Shown here: positions 8,571 to 17,358 of the stretch, one piece after another
Layout of the letters: the number at the start of each line of letters is the position of its first letter
How positions within the stretch are numbered: position 1 is the first letter of the stretch
Origin: GCA-2693325 sp964011675
Lineage (GTDB): Bacteria > Latescibacterota > UBA2968 > UBA8231
Reading direction: 5' to 3'
Length of the DNA: 64,000 nucleotides
Assembly: GCA_964011675.1 (NCBI GenBank)
Contig: CAXGPR010000002.1
Coordinates: 1 to 64,000 of the forward strand
Notes under the pieces: generated by a model
Databases searched by the model: none
What the model was told of the DNA's origin: nothing
What the model saw: only the letters and a program-made list of their open reading frames with translations
Translations under genes and position numbers: made by a program

Positions 8571-8596
8571 TAAAAAGTAATTTTAATAGTAGTGGA

Positions 8597-8627
8597 TCGC
8601 TCCGTTTCTTTACATGAGACGGAGCGA
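8597..8627 (+). terminator. Stem-loop between leuD and cimA (partial terminator or processing site)
   Basis: Arms 8597-8608 and 8616-8627 form a 12-bp stem (one G-U) around a TTTACAT loop. The following ATTAATTAG is AT-rich but not a true U-run, so termination may be partial. Confidence 0.45.
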
Positions 8628-8648
8628 ATTAATTAGGATCTTGTTAGC

Positions 8649-10250
8649 ATGTCCGATTACATAGAGATATACGATTCCACGCTGCGTGACGGTGCGCAGG
8701 CAGAAGGTATCTCCTATTCGTTGGAAGACAAACTGCTTATCGTACGCCGTCTTGACCGGCTCGGAGTTCATTACATAGAAGGTGGATGGCCGAATTCGAC
8801 AAATCCCAAAGACCTAGCTTTTTTCGAACAGGTGAAGGATCTTGGTTTACGCGCTAAGATAACCGCTTTTGGAAGCACGCGCAGGGCGAATAATGCGCCA
8901 GAGGACGATGCGACGCTTAACACTTTGCTCAAGGCGGATACGGAGAGTATCGCTCTATTTGGCAAGAGTTGGACGCTGCATGCCTTAGAAGTATTGCGGA
9001 TATCTCTGGAGGAAAATGTGAGCCTCATTGAAGATTCCGTTGCCTATATCGTTTCGCACGGTCGCGAAGTGGTGTATGATGCAGAGCATTTTTTCGATGG
9101 ATATAAAGCTGATAGAAGCTACGCTTTGGAAACGCTCATGGCAGCAGAGCGCGGAGGCGCGCGCATCTTGATTTTATGCGACACCAATGGCGGCACGTTG
9201 CCCAGTGAGATGGGGCATATCATAGATGATGTGAAGACCCATATAGGAATTGATTTTGGCATTCATGCTCACAATGACTCGGGCGTTGGTGTGGCAAATA
9301 GCCTCATTGCCGTTGAGTTGGGTGCTATTCAGGTGCAGGGTACGTTTAACGGATACGGAGAGCGTTGTGGCAATGCCAATCTGTGCTCTATTATCCCGAA
9401 CTTAGACCTTAAGATGAAGCGGACGAGCATTGGACGTGAAAAGGTGCAGCAGTTAATGGAATTCTCGCTCTTCTTGGGCGAGGTTGCCAACGTATATCAT
9501 GATCACCGACAACCGTTTGTCGGTGAAAGTGCTTTTGCTCATAAGGGCGGTGCGCATATCGATGGCGTAATGAAAGTGGCCCACAGTTTTGAGCATGTAC
9601 ACCCTGAATGGGTGGGCAACGAACGTCGCTTTCTCGTTTCTGATCAGTCGGGTGGTGCAACGATTGTCAGTAAACTAAGACGTTTTATGCCCGACATTGA
9701 CAAGGGAGATCCGCTCGTTGGCAAGGTCTTAGAACGCGTTAAAATACTTGAAAATCAAGGCTATCAGTTTGAGGCTGCAGAAGGTTCATTTGAACTACTT
9801 GCACGGCGCGTACAAGGGCTTTACAGCGATCTTTTTTCTCTTGTCAATTTCCGGACTACCAATCGTAAAAACGTTGGTGAATCAGAAGATGCTGAGGCGA
9901 TTGTAAAAGTGTCTGTTGAAGGTGGCGTATTTCACACCGTGGCCAGCGGAGACGGTCCAGTCAATGCGCTTGATCGGGCACTGCGCAAGGCGTTGGAAGA
10001 GAAGTTTCCCAGCGTGCGTCAGGTGCATCTGGAAGACTATAAAGTGCGCGTACTCTCCAGCGGTGATGGAACTGCAGCCAAAGTGCGCGTTCTTATAGAG
10101 TCTTCGGATGGAAAAGATGGTTGGGGAACCGTCGGCGTGTCAGAAAACGTGATTGATGCGAGTTGGGTCGCTCTAGCTGATAGTCTGCATTATAAATTGA
10201 TGAAAGACGCGCTGGCCACTGGCGATATGGACGTGCCTAAGCCGTTTTAA
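8649..10250 (+). CDS. cimA: (R)-citramalate synthase
   Basis: Condenses pyruvate with acetyl-CoA to citramalate, a threonine-independent route to 2-oxobutyrate and isoleucine, using LeuCD and an isopropylmalate-type dehydrogenase downstream. 533 residues. The opening IYDSTLRDGAQAEGISYS and the EGGWPNSTNPKD motif, in place of the EAGFPxSS of leuA, mark the CimA subgroup. HAHNDSGVGVANS holds the metal ligands, and NGYGERCGNANL corresponds to the leuA GLGERAGNA motif. The C-terminal LeuA-type allosteric domain is present. Substrate preference (citramalate rather than homocitrate or isopropylmalate) is inferred from family resemblance. Confidence 0.88.
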   Translation: MSDYIEIYDSTLRDGAQAEGISYSLEDKLLIVRRLDRLGVHYIEGGWPNSTNPKDLAFFEQVKDLGLRAKITAFGSTRRANNAPEDDATLNTLLKADTESIALFGKSWTLHALEVLRISLEENVSLIEDSVAYIVSHGREVVYDAEHFFDGYKADRSYALETLMAAERGGARILILCDTNGGTLPSEMGHIIDDVKTHIGIDFGIHAHNDSGVGVANSLIAVELGAIQVQGTFNGYGERCGNANLCSIIPNLDLKMKRTSIGREKVQQLMEFSLFLGEVANVYHDHRQPFVGESAFAHKGGAHIDGVMKVAHSFEHVHPEWVGNERRFLVSDQSGGATIVSKLRRFMPDIDKGDPLVGKVLERVKILENQGYQFEAAEGSFELLARRVQGLYSDLFSLVNFRTTNRKNVGESEDAEAIVKVSVEGGVFHTVASGDGPVNALDRALRKALEEKFPSVRQVHLEDYKVRVLSSGDGTAAKVRVLIESSDGKDGWGTVGVSENVIDASWVALADSLHYKLMKDALATGDMDVPKPF

Positions 10251-10273
10251 ACGCTTTTGCAGGAGAGAGGGAC

Positions 10274-11482
10274 GTGGACGTAATCGTAGGTGGAAACGTA
10301 TGTGCGCCACGCGGCTTCCGCGCCGCCGGTGCGCTGGGGGGAATCAAGGCGGATTCGACTAAGCTTGATGTGGCGTTAGTCGCGTCTGATCGCGCTGCTA
10401 GTGCGGCTGCTGTATACACCACGAATAGAGTACAGGCCGCTCCTTTACATCTGTGCCGAGAATATTTGCGGGATGGCAAAGCGCAGGCTGTGATACTAAA
10501 TTCGGGCAATGCCAATGCCTGCACAGGAGAACGGGGTATAAACAACGCGCGTGCAATGAGCGTGCAGGTTGGACGAGGATTGGGTGTGCGGAGCGAAGAC
10601 GTGCTCGTGTGTTCTACGGGGGTTATAGGCGTCCAGTTAGATATGGATGCCGTACAGACTGGTATTGCGGGCGTTCTTTCTTGCCTACAAGAAAACGGCG
10701 GGGACGATGCCGCCGTCGCCATTATGACTACTGATACGGCGCCCAAAACCAGCGCGCTTTCGCTGGAAATTGGAGAGAATACGGTGTGTGTTGGCGGTAT
10801 GGCAAAGGGCTCCGGCATGATTGCGCCTAATATGGCGACGATGCTAGGCGTCATTACGACCGATGCAAACGTGCCGCCTGATTTACTCAGAGAGATGCTC
10901 TTATCGGCCGTGAAGCGTTCGTTTAACTGCATTACAGTAGATGGCGATATGAGCACAAACGATACGGTAATTGCGCTGGCCAATGGCGCGGTCGGCGGCG
11001 CTTGCCTCGAGTCTAATACGCCGTCAGCCGCGGCCCTTTCGGAAGCAATAGAAGTGGTGTGTCGAGATCTTGCGCGGCAAATTGCCCGCGACGGAGAAGG
11101 AGCTACTAAGCTAGTTTCTGTCGAGGTTATGGGCGCGGCTAGCGAAGAAGAAGCGCGTCAAGTCGGACTGAGTGTGGCCAATTCTAGTCTAGTCAAGACG
11201 GCCATCTTTGGGCGCGATCCTAACTGGGGACGCATCCTGTGTGCGGTGGGATATGCTGGCGTTCCCATGGACCCGCAGCAAGTTGCAGTCTATCTGTGCG
11301 ATACGCAGATATATGGCGCGGGTTCAGGCCTACCTTTTGATCATGAAGCGCTCGTGGAAGCCATGAGTGCGGCGGACATTCCGATCTCTATTGACTTAGC
11401 CTCCGGGACTGCTCGAGCAGAAATTTTTACCTGTGATCTGAGCTATGACTATGTCCGTATCAATGCCGAATACACAACCTGA
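10274..11482 (+). CDS. argJ: Bifunctional glutamate N-acetyltransferase / ornithine acetyltransferase
   Basis: Arginine-pathway enzyme that moves the acetyl group from N-acetylornithine to glutamate, and possibly uses acetyl-CoA. 402 residues. It begins with GTG behind AGGAGAGAGG (10261-10270). The self-cleavage site is visible in KGSGMIAPNMATML (cleavage expected between A188 and T189), giving alpha and beta chains. NSGNANACTG and GRDPNWGRI are further family signatures. It is placed between cimA and an aspartate-aminotransferase gene with short gaps, so it is part of the same amino-acid transcription unit. Confidence 0.96.
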   Translation: MDVIVGGNVCAPRGFRAAGALGGIKADSTKLDVALVASDRAASAAAVYTTNRVQAAPLHLCREYLRDGKAQAVILNSGNANACTGERGINNARAMSVQVGRGLGVRSEDVLVCSTGVIGVQLDMDAVQTGIAGVLSCLQENGGDDAAVAIMTTDTAPKTSALSLEIGENTVCVGGMAKGSGMIAPNMATMLGVITTDANVPPDLLREMLLSAVKRSFNCITVDGDMSTNDTVIALANGAVGGACLESNTPSAAALSEAIEVVCRDLARQIARDGEGATKLVSVEVMGAASEEEARQVGLSVANSSLVKTAIFGRDPNWGRILCAVGYAGVPMDPQQVAVYLCDTQIYGAGSGLPFDHEALVEAMSAADIPISIDLASGTARAEIFTCDLSYDYVRINAEYTT

Positions 11483-11493
11483 GGAACCTTCCT

Positions 11494-12690
11494 ATGACTC
11501 TTTCTCATAATGTCCAGCGCGTTCAGCCCTCCGTTACCATGCAGATCTCCGCACGGGCGGCAGCGCTAAAGCGTGAAGGGATTGATGTGATCGCGCTGTC
11601 AGCTGGCGAACCCGATTTTGATACGCCCGATAATATTAAAGGAATAGCAATCAAGGCAATTGAGAACGGTTTCACTAAGTATACGACACCTAGCTCGGGT
11701 ATCATAGAGCTAAAAGAAGCAATTTGTGCCAAGTTTAAACGGGATAACGGACTTGAATACACGCCTGATGCAGTGACTGTGAATAGCGGAGCAAAACATT
11801 CACTTTTTTTGGCTGTTGCCGCGTTACTCAACCCCGGAGATGAGGTGGTTATTCCCACTCCGTACTGGGTCACATATAGCGAGCAGCCGCGACTGGTTGG
11901 GGCAGAGCCTGTTATTGTTGAGACGCGTCCCGAAAACGGACTCAAGTTAACTGCTGACGAATTTCGTGCGGCGATTACGCCGAATACGCGCATGCTTTTC
12001 CTCTGTTCGCCTTCCAATCCTAGCGGAGCCGTCTACACGCGTGAGGAATTGCATGCACTGGCCGAAGTGGCTGTGCAGCACGGAATCTTTGTGCTGAGTG
12101 ACGAGATTTACGAGAAGCTCGTCTATGACGGGGTCGAACACGTTTCTATTGCCGCACTTGGGGATGATATCAAGGATCTGACGATCGTTGTTAATGGCGT
12201 TTCTAAAGCATACGCCATGACCGGATGGCGTATTGGGTATGCAGGTGCGAGCGCAGAAATAATCAACGGCATGAATAAAGTTCAAATGCAAGAAGTCTCT
12301 CATCCGAGCTCGATCTCACAGAAAGCGGCTGTTGAAGCTCTTAATGGACAGCAAGAGTCAATTGAGGAAATGCGCGTAGCGTTTGACGCGCGTCGACGAT
12401 ACATGGTTGATCGACTGAATGTGATAGATAATGTCCATTGCACGTTGCCGCAGGGTGCTTTTTACGCCTATCCCGATGTGAGCAGGCTTTATGGCAGTCA
12501 AATCGCTCAACGGAGAGTTACAGATTCTGTAACCCTGTGTGAATATCTGTTGGAAGAGGGACGAGTTGCCTGCGTACCGGGCGCAGGATTCGGCACGCAA
12601 GAACATATTCGTCTGTCCTACGCTACGTCGATGGAACTGATTGAGCAGGCGATGGATCGGATAGATGACGCGCTAAAAAAATTGGGATGA
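11494..12690 (+). CDS. Class I aminotransferase, aspartate aminotransferase type (I-beta/gamma)
   Basis: 398 residues. PLP-dependent transaminase, most likely aspartate/2-oxoglutarate, possibly also prephenate or other acids. The Schiff-base lysine is K238 in VVNGVSKAYAMTGWRIGYAG. Other motifs are SAGEPDFDTP, TPYWVTY, CSPSNPSGAVY and SDEIYEKL. The spacing to argJ is 11 bases, with AGGAACC before the ATG, so it belongs to the same operon. Its context supports an amino-acid biosynthetic role, for example glutamate/aspartate interconversion or supply of nitrogen to arginine synthesis. The short Thermus-type AspC layout is recognisable. Confidence 0.9.
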   Translation: MTLSHNVQRVQPSVTMQISARAAALKREGIDVIALSAGEPDFDTPDNIKGIAIKAIENGFTKYTTPSSGIIELKEAICAKFKRDNGLEYTPDAVTVNSGAKHSLFLAVAALLNPGDEVVIPTPYWVTYSEQPRLVGAEPVIVETRPENGLKLTADEFRAAITPNTRMLFLCSPSNPSGAVYTREELHALAEVAVQHGIFVLSDEIYEKLVYDGVEHVSIAALGDDIKDLTIVVNGVSKAYAMTGWRIGYAGASAEIINGMNKVQMQEVSHPSSISQKAAVEALNGQQESIEEMRVAFDARRRYMVDRLNVIDNVHCTLPQGAFYAYPDVSRLYGSQIAQRRVTDSVTLCEYLLEEGRVACVPGAGFGTQEHIRLSYATSMELIEQAMDRIDDALKKLG

Positions 12691-12783
12691 GTGAAGAGAG
12701 AAGCAATTGCGGTGTCTAAACAGTCAGTATGAAGCGGCTCCCCGAAACTGCGTTTTGTCCATGGTTCGACGAAAGGGTACGAC

Positions 12784-13743
12784 GTGAACAATAACTTCCA
12801 TCTCGATTTTGAAAGACCGATTGTCGAGTTAGAGAAAAAGATAGTGGAACTGTCTCAGCAGGCCGATACGGGGAGCCTTGAGCTCGATCAGGAGATCGTG
12901 CGACTCAACGAGCGTGTGGAAGAGGAGCGCCAAAAGATATACAGCAGCCTGAGTTCGTGGCAGAGAGTGCAGATTTCCCGCCATCCCAATCGTCCCTATG
13001 CGCTGGATTACGTGGAGAGGATGCTGAGTGATTTTCGCGAACTTCACGGAGATCGCTATTACGGAGACGATCCCTCCGTCGTTGGTGGCCCCGCGCGTCT
13101 CGATGGCGATTCGGTTATGGTTGTTGGTATTCAGAGCGGTCGAAATTTGGACGAGCGGCAGCGGAGAAACTTTGGTATGCCTCATCCGGAAGGCTATCGG
13201 AAAGCGCTGCGCCTTATGAAAATGGCTGCAAAGTTTGCTATGCCAATCCTTACGTTGGTAGATACGTCGGGAGCCTATCCCGGCGTAGAGGCCGAAGAGC
13301 GCGGTCAGGCCGAAGCAATTGCGCGTAACTTGTACGAAATGTCCCACTTACCAGTGCCTATTATTGTCGCGATTACGGGGCAGGCTTTTAGTGGCGGTGC
13401 GATTGGTATAACCGTCGGGGATCGCATTCTGATGATGGAACACTCCTGCTATTCGGTTATTGTGCCGGAGAGTTGTTCAACGATCCTTTTTAAAGTGCGC
13501 GAGCGCAAGGAGGAAGCGGCTGAGGCGCTGAAGCTGACGGCGAGTGATTTGCAGCAAGAGGGCATTATTGACCGCATCGTCGGCGAGCCCTTTGGTGGGG
13601 CACATCGAAGCTGGGATGAAGCAGCGGCCAACTTAAAGCGCCATATACTAGAATCTCTTGCCGAACTACGTCCCCTGTCTAGCGATGAAATCGTGCAAAA
13701 GCGGATTGAAAAATTTTCGGCGATGGCGCGTTTCGAAGAGTAA
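12784..13743 (+). CDS. accA: Acetyl-CoA carboxylase carboxyltransferase subunit alpha
   Basis: One half of the carboxyltransferase that makes malonyl-CoA for fatty-acid synthesis. 319 residues, equal to the E. coli protein. It starts with GTG at 12784; AAAGGG lies 6 bases upstream. The N-terminal coiled-coil LEFERPIVELEKKI-like segment is followed by the crotonase fold with HPEGYRKALRLMKMA, GAYPGVEAEERGQ, and GGAIGI. accD is not nearby. It sits last in the forward amino-acid cluster and ends at the bidirectional terminator at 13759-13808. Confidence 0.97.
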   Translation: MNNNFHLDFERPIVELEKKIVELSQQADTGSLELDQEIVRLNERVEEERQKIYSSLSSWQRVQISRHPNRPYALDYVERMLSDFRELHGDRYYGDDPSVVGGPARLDGDSVMVVGIQSGRNLDERQRRNFGMPHPEGYRKALRLMKMAAKFAMPILTLVDTSGAYPGVEAEERGQAEAIARNLYEMSHLPVPIIVAITGQAFSGGAIGITVGDRILMMEHSCYSVIVPESCSTILFKVRERKEEAAEALKLTASDLQQEGIIDRIVGEPFGGAHRSWDEAAANLKRHILESLAELRPLSSDEIVQKRIEKFSAMARFEE

Positions 13744-13758
13744 CACGTCTAATGATAA

Positions 13759-13808
13759 AAAATGAAAAGGCCCCTGCACCGGTTGCAGTGTGGAGGCCTT
13801 TTCATTTT
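13759..13808. terminator. Bidirectional intrinsic terminator
   Basis: Perfect 14-bp arms, AAAATGAAAAGGCC at 13759-13772 and its complement at 13795-13808, enclose a smaller CTGCA/TGCAG stem. The A-run and T-run flanks give a U-tract in both directions, serving accA (+) and the convergent gene ending at 13818 (-). Confidence 0.85.
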
Positions 13809-13817
13809 GAGAGGTGA

Positions 13818-14747
13818 TTAGATGCGGCGAATTCGGTCGAGCAATCGCTCTAAGCGATCAAAGGCTACTCGAATCATATCCTCGTCCCAGTCGCCGTCAA
13901 TATTAATGCTGACCACTGAGCGCACCGTATCCAAATAGGCTTTTTGCTGCTCGGTGAGGGGTCGCGGTGGTCGGTCTTGGTAACTAGATGACGCTGCCGC
14001 GGATGAAGTATTTGACTCACTGCGTTCTTGGCGATTTTGGCCTTGATTGCGCTCCTGACGTCCTTCGCGACCGCGCTCCTGACGCGAAGATCGCTCTTGC
14101 TGTCCGCGTTCCCTATTCTGGTTGCGCTGTGGAGGCTGCGTCTCTTCCTTGCTTGGTTTGGCGGTCTTCTCTTCAGGCTCGGAAGCCTGCTTTTCGGAAG
14201 TCGGTTCTTCGGAGGGCTTAGTAGTGGCTTGGTTTTCCTCTTGCGACTGTGCTGCCGGCTGGTTGAAATCGGCTTCGCCGTTGAGGTATTTGAAGAACAT
14301 CTTCATCTTGTTGGCTGAATCGCGCCCCATGCCCGTGCGGTCACGGAAGTACTCGACGATTTCCTCGTCGTTCATTTCTCCGCTTTTTGCCTGTTCTTCC
14401 AGCAGATCTTTATATAAATCACGCTGCACTTCTGCCAAAGCAAATGCACGCGTTTCTGGGTTAACTACGCGCTGCAAAAGCGGGGTAGGGCACTGTTCGC
14501 GATCAATAAATTTCATCGCTTCAATGCCGCGCAAAAATCTGTAAATCATCGACGGCGTGCGTATAATGGCACGCACGTAGTCTCGATCAATTTGCTCGGG
14601 CATTTTGCTCTCTAAGCGAGCGAGAAATTTTTCAAACTGAACTTTAGTAATATATGGATACCATGTTTTAGCCTGGCGGCCGCTATCGCTGGATTCTTGT
14701 TTTTCTTCTTCGTTCGTCTCAGCTTGAGACGCATCGTTTTCTTCCAT
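13818..14747 (-). CDS. DUF5343-like domain protein with a long charged, disordered tail
   Basis: 309 residues from the ATG at 14747, preferred over the one at 14759 because GGAG lies 6 bases before it. Residues of roughly 25-115 (starting YPYITKVQFEKFLARLE) resemble DUF5343, a winged-helix-like domain seen in uncharacterised and defence-associated proteins: a YPY..t...F start, a VRAIIRTPS segment and an IEAMKFIDREQCPT segment. A low-complexity region of about 80 residues follows, rich in Arg, Gln, Glu and Gly (repeats such as QERGREGRQERN), and then a conserved-looking C-terminal helix (YLDTVRSVVSINIDGDWD). Function unknown. The RE/Q-rich tail could bind RNA, but that is inference. Confidence 0.6.
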   Translation of the reverse strand: MEENDASQAETNEEEKQESSDSGRQAKTWYPYITKVQFEKFLARLESKMPEQIDRDYVRAIIRTPSMIYRFLRGIEAMKFIDREQCPTPLLQRVVNPETRAFALAEVQRDLYKDLLEEQAKSGEMNDEEIVEYFRDRTGMGRDSANKMKMFFKYLNGEADFNQPAAQSQEENQATTKPSEEPTSEKQASEPEEKTAKPSKEETQPPQRNQNRERGQQERSSRQERGREGRQERNQGQNRQERSESNTSSAAASSSYQDRPPRPLTEQQKAYLDTVRSVVSINIDGDWDEDMIRVAFDRLERLLDRIRRI

Positions 14748-14794
14748 GGAAATCTCCATTTCGTAAATGTTTGATCTCAGGTGCCCTTGGTCTT

Positions 14795-15154
14795 CTATTC
14801 CCCCTGTGTGTATTCGACCGTCACGACCGTGCTAATTCCTCCGCGTACGTTAAAATCGCCTGTTACGGTCATACGTCGTGGTGCGCAGGCAGCTACGATA
14901 TCTTCCAATATGGAATTGGTAACTGCTTCATGAAAAATTCCCTGATCGCGAAATGACCAGAGATAGAGCTTAAGTGACTTCAGTTCAATGCACCGCTCGT
15001 CGGGCACGTATTTTATGCGAACAGTGCCAAAATCGGGTTGTCCTGTTTTGGGACAGACGGAAGTGAATTCGGGGCATTCCATCTGTATGGTGTAATCGCG
15101 ATTTGGATACGGATTGGCGAAGGTCTCTAATGCGGTGCTTGGTTTGGTCGACAT
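14795..15154 (-). CDS. queF: NADPH-dependent 7-cyano-7-deazaguanine (preQ0) reductase, unimodular
   Basis: Reduces the nitrile of preQ0 to preQ1 in queuosine synthesis. 119 residues, the short unimodular (B. subtilis) form of the T-fold superfamily. The catalytic cysteine lies in EFTSVCPKTGQPDFG, with the Asp in the same motif. LKSLKLYLWSFRDQGIFHE is the QueF signature with the substrate glutamate. The ATG at 15154 is chosen; an in-frame TTG two codons upstream is also possible. No other queuosine genes are in the window. It follows the dimethylformamidase-like gene on the reverse strand with a 59-base gap. Confidence 0.95.
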   Translation of the reverse strand: MSTKPSTALETFANPYPNRDYTIQMECPEFTSVCPKTGQPDFGTVRIKYVPDERCIELKSLKLYLWSFRDQGIFHEAVTNSILEDIVAACAPRRMTVTGDFNVRGGISTVVTVEYTQGE

Positions 15155-15213
15155 ATTCAATTCTTATCTGGTTAACGTAAAAAGGGCAATATAAGGATTA
15201 TGGGTCGCTTTGG

Positions 15214-16800
15214 CTATGGTCCCTCAATGAAGTGCTTAATGGCATTTGCCGTTAAATGTGAGACCGTGTCATCGACGAGAATAGAGCTGGGGTAGGTTAT
15301 TGACCCAGCTGAAAAAACAGCACCGCCGCTTGGTGTGTCGTAATATGTGATCTCTGCGCCGCCGTTATCTGGATTTAAACCACGTGCAACGACACGCACG
15401 TTGGACGGCGAGGAAGTAGACGTTTTGTCCGTTTCATGGCCTGAAGCACCTCCCGGAATACGCTCGTGCAGGCTCTCATGGCCGAACGTATCTCCGTTGC
15501 GCATGCCCGTGCCGGAGAATAGCCAGTGGTCGGCATCGACTACTTCATAAGGGGCAGCGGTCATGATGCCGGTATCGGTGAAGACCACGCCGAGCATGTT
15601 TGCTTCCGATTCGTTGTAAATGTGAAATCGGCTTTCTAAGCCACGTGCCTGCATGTCGCGCGCGTCGCCGTTTTTTACTTTCATCGTCTGCTCGTCTAGC
15701 ATTTCTATTTCGCAGTTAAGCCCGTTGCCGCCTAGGTATAAGAGTTTTCCCCCTCGTTCTTGTATCCATTTCTTGAGACCGTAATACATCTCTTTCGACC
15801 AATATTCTGGATGCGTTGTTATTATGAGAACCTTATAGGAGCCTAAGTCGAGCGTGCCGTCATGTAACTGCGTTTCTGCATATAAGTCGTAGTCAAATTC
15901 CTCGCGCTCCATCCACCCTATAAAACGCCATTCTGCTGGCGCGACATGGCAGGCTGCCCGTCCGGCAATGGGATCGGTGATATTCACGTCTTCGGGTATG
16001 TGATTGATAGGCTCAGGTCGGTCGAAGGAAAGAGGCGCATAATCCTCCGTATCGTAGTTGATATGTTCGGGATCGGTATAGCGTTTCAGTTCAAGCCGTG
16101 CATTAATTGTTGGTGTGGGTGGGAAACAGTCGGTGTGTATGTAGTTGGAACGACCGCCGAAGCTATTATATGCGTTCCAGTTTATGTTGGAAGCGAGGAG
16201 GGCTATGTCGTTTTTAGGTTGGGCTGGCGCAACGATCCAAGGAAAAGAAAAAAATGCTCCGGATTCGCCTTTGGCATGAAAATAGTATAAGCCAGATCTT
16301 TCGGGAGCCGTTGCGTATTGCTTATGGTGAGGGCTAGTATAGCCAAACTTATTCCACATTACACCGGTTTGGGTATAATCGCCGTCGGGCGTAATCTGCA
16401 TGGTCGCGCGTGCTCCATGCTCATCAAACCAGCCGAGTGATTGCACATGCTCTTTCTCGTATCCATAGCGCCACAGGTCGAGTTGATAGGCTTCAATCGA
16501 GTGAACACGAAACTCTGATTTCTCCCCAGCACGGACCCACTTAGGCCACGCGTAACCCAGTAATTGATGAGAAAGCAGTCGAAACTGATATGGAAAGTCT
16601 GGATGGGCGTTAAATTCGATACGCTTAGGGCCAAAACCATCTTTTTGTAGAGTTGCTGTATAACTTCCTGCCTCAATGTTGGCGTAAACAGAACCACTAG
16701 CACTAGATCGAGCTGATACGACGCCACGTTCGCTGACAAATTCAAACAGCACGTCCGCCAGAGCGAGATAGCGTTCATCACTTACATAACCTACCAACAT
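15214..16800 (-). CDS. N,N-dimethylformamidase large-subunit-like protein
   Basis: 528 residues from the ATG at 16800, which has AGGAAAGGA a few bases upstream; a 14-codon extension to 16842 lacks one. It resembles the beta-subunit-like C-terminal domain of N,N-dimethylformamidase: SNINWNAYNSFGGRSNYIH, the ITTHPEYWSKEMYYGL segment of a GATase-like fold, YLGGNGLN, and a near-terminal SAGSITYPSSIL. The N-terminal part looks like a beta-sandwich (AGSYTATLQKDGFGPKR). True dimethylformamidase also needs a small subunit, which is absent here, so the substrate may be another amide or sugar derivative. Such genes are frequent in marine uncultivated bacteria. Confidence 0.75.
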   Translation of the reverse strand: MLVGYVSDERYLALADVLFEFVSERGVVSARSSASGSVYANIEAGSYTATLQKDGFGPKRIEFNAHPDFPYQFRLLSHQLLGYAWPKWVRAGEKSEFRVHSIEAYQLDLWRYGYEKEHVQSLGWFDEHGARATMQITPDGDYTQTGVMWNKFGYTSPHHKQYATAPERSGLYYFHAKGESGAFFSFPWIVAPAQPKNDIALLASNINWNAYNSFGGRSNYIHTDCFPPTPTINARLELKRYTDPEHINYDTEDYAPLSFDRPEPINHIPEDVNITDPIAGRAACHVAPAEWRFIGWMEREEFDYDLYAETQLHDGTLDLGSYKVLIITTHPEYWSKEMYYGLKKWIQERGGKLLYLGGNGLNCEIEMLDEQTMKVKNGDARDMQARGLESRFHIYNESEANMLGVVFTDTGIMTAAPYEVVDADHWLFSGTGMRNGDTFGHESLHERIPGGASGHETDKTSTSSPSNVRVVARGLNPDNGGAEITYYDTPSGGAVFSAGSITYPSSILVDDTVSHLTANAIKHFIEGP

Positions 16801-17308
16801 AGTAGTCCTTTCCTCAATAGTGAATGATATCCGTTTAATCACATACTACGAATTCACCCGATAGCATACGGAATTTTGTGTCGGATCCACAGAATATGCA
16901 CTTACCTCGATAGTATATCCACTTTAGACACAAGGGGATTTGCAGTTGCATGCCGCGCGAAATAATGGCCGCTTTGTCCCAACGTATTGAGCAAAACGCA
17001 GAACTGGATGTGAGAGTGTAGGAGCTTGTCTCGTTCTATCATGCTATTGTAAACCTCTAATTTGGTTTGGCACTGCTCTATTGGTGCGTAACTATCCAGA
17101 CCGCGGAAGCGCTGATATTTTTTTGCTCAAGTATAGTAGAGTTCAGCTAAATTTAAACTTCCAATATGTTATACAAGCCCACGTCAGTAACGATACGTCG
17201 CATGATGGTAGTCGCGGTCGTAAAATACGAATCGGTCTCATTGTTGACGAATGTAAATTACTCTAACGTAATCGGAAGATTAGTAGTGGTCGGGTGGGTG
17301 TCAAGCTA
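16801..17308. other. Intergenic region of about 500 bases, no confident gene
   Basis: This lies between the reverse-strand dimethylformamidase-like gene and the forward ispH-BMC unit, so it should hold both divergent promoters. A short frame at about 16951-17020 (ATGCCGCGCGAAATAATG onward) reads PREIMAALSQRIEQNAELDV before a stop and could be a gene remnant, but nothing around it confirms this. No RNA gene or repeat was recognised. Confidence 0.4.
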
Positions 17309-17336
17309 TTGACAGACTAAAGGGAGCGCCTAGATT
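17299..17336 (+). promoter_or_regulatory. Promoter with overlapping inverted repeat upstream of ispH-BMC-P genes
   Basis: TTGACA at 17309-17314 is a perfect -35 and TAGATT at 17331-17336 a fair -10 (16-base spacer), placing the transcript start about 16 bases before the ispH ATG. The -35 is the right half of an inverted repeat, TGTCAA-GCTA-TTGACA (17299-17314), that could be an operator. The word TGTCAAGCT recurs at the second BMC promoter (20388-20396). Confidence 0.5.
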
Positions 17337-17358
17337 CGTTTGATATCAGGAGGCGCAC

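Noticed and set aside
10237..10983. 248-codon reverse frame opposite argJ, and similar long reverse frames opposite leuA, leuC, aceF and the BMC genes
   Set aside because: They mirror the codon pattern of clearly identified genes on the other strand and have Ser/Thr/Pro/Ala-rich, family-less products.
16951..17060. Gene fragment in the gap before ispH
   Set aside because: Only about 20 plausible residues before a stop, no ribosome site and no family resemblance.
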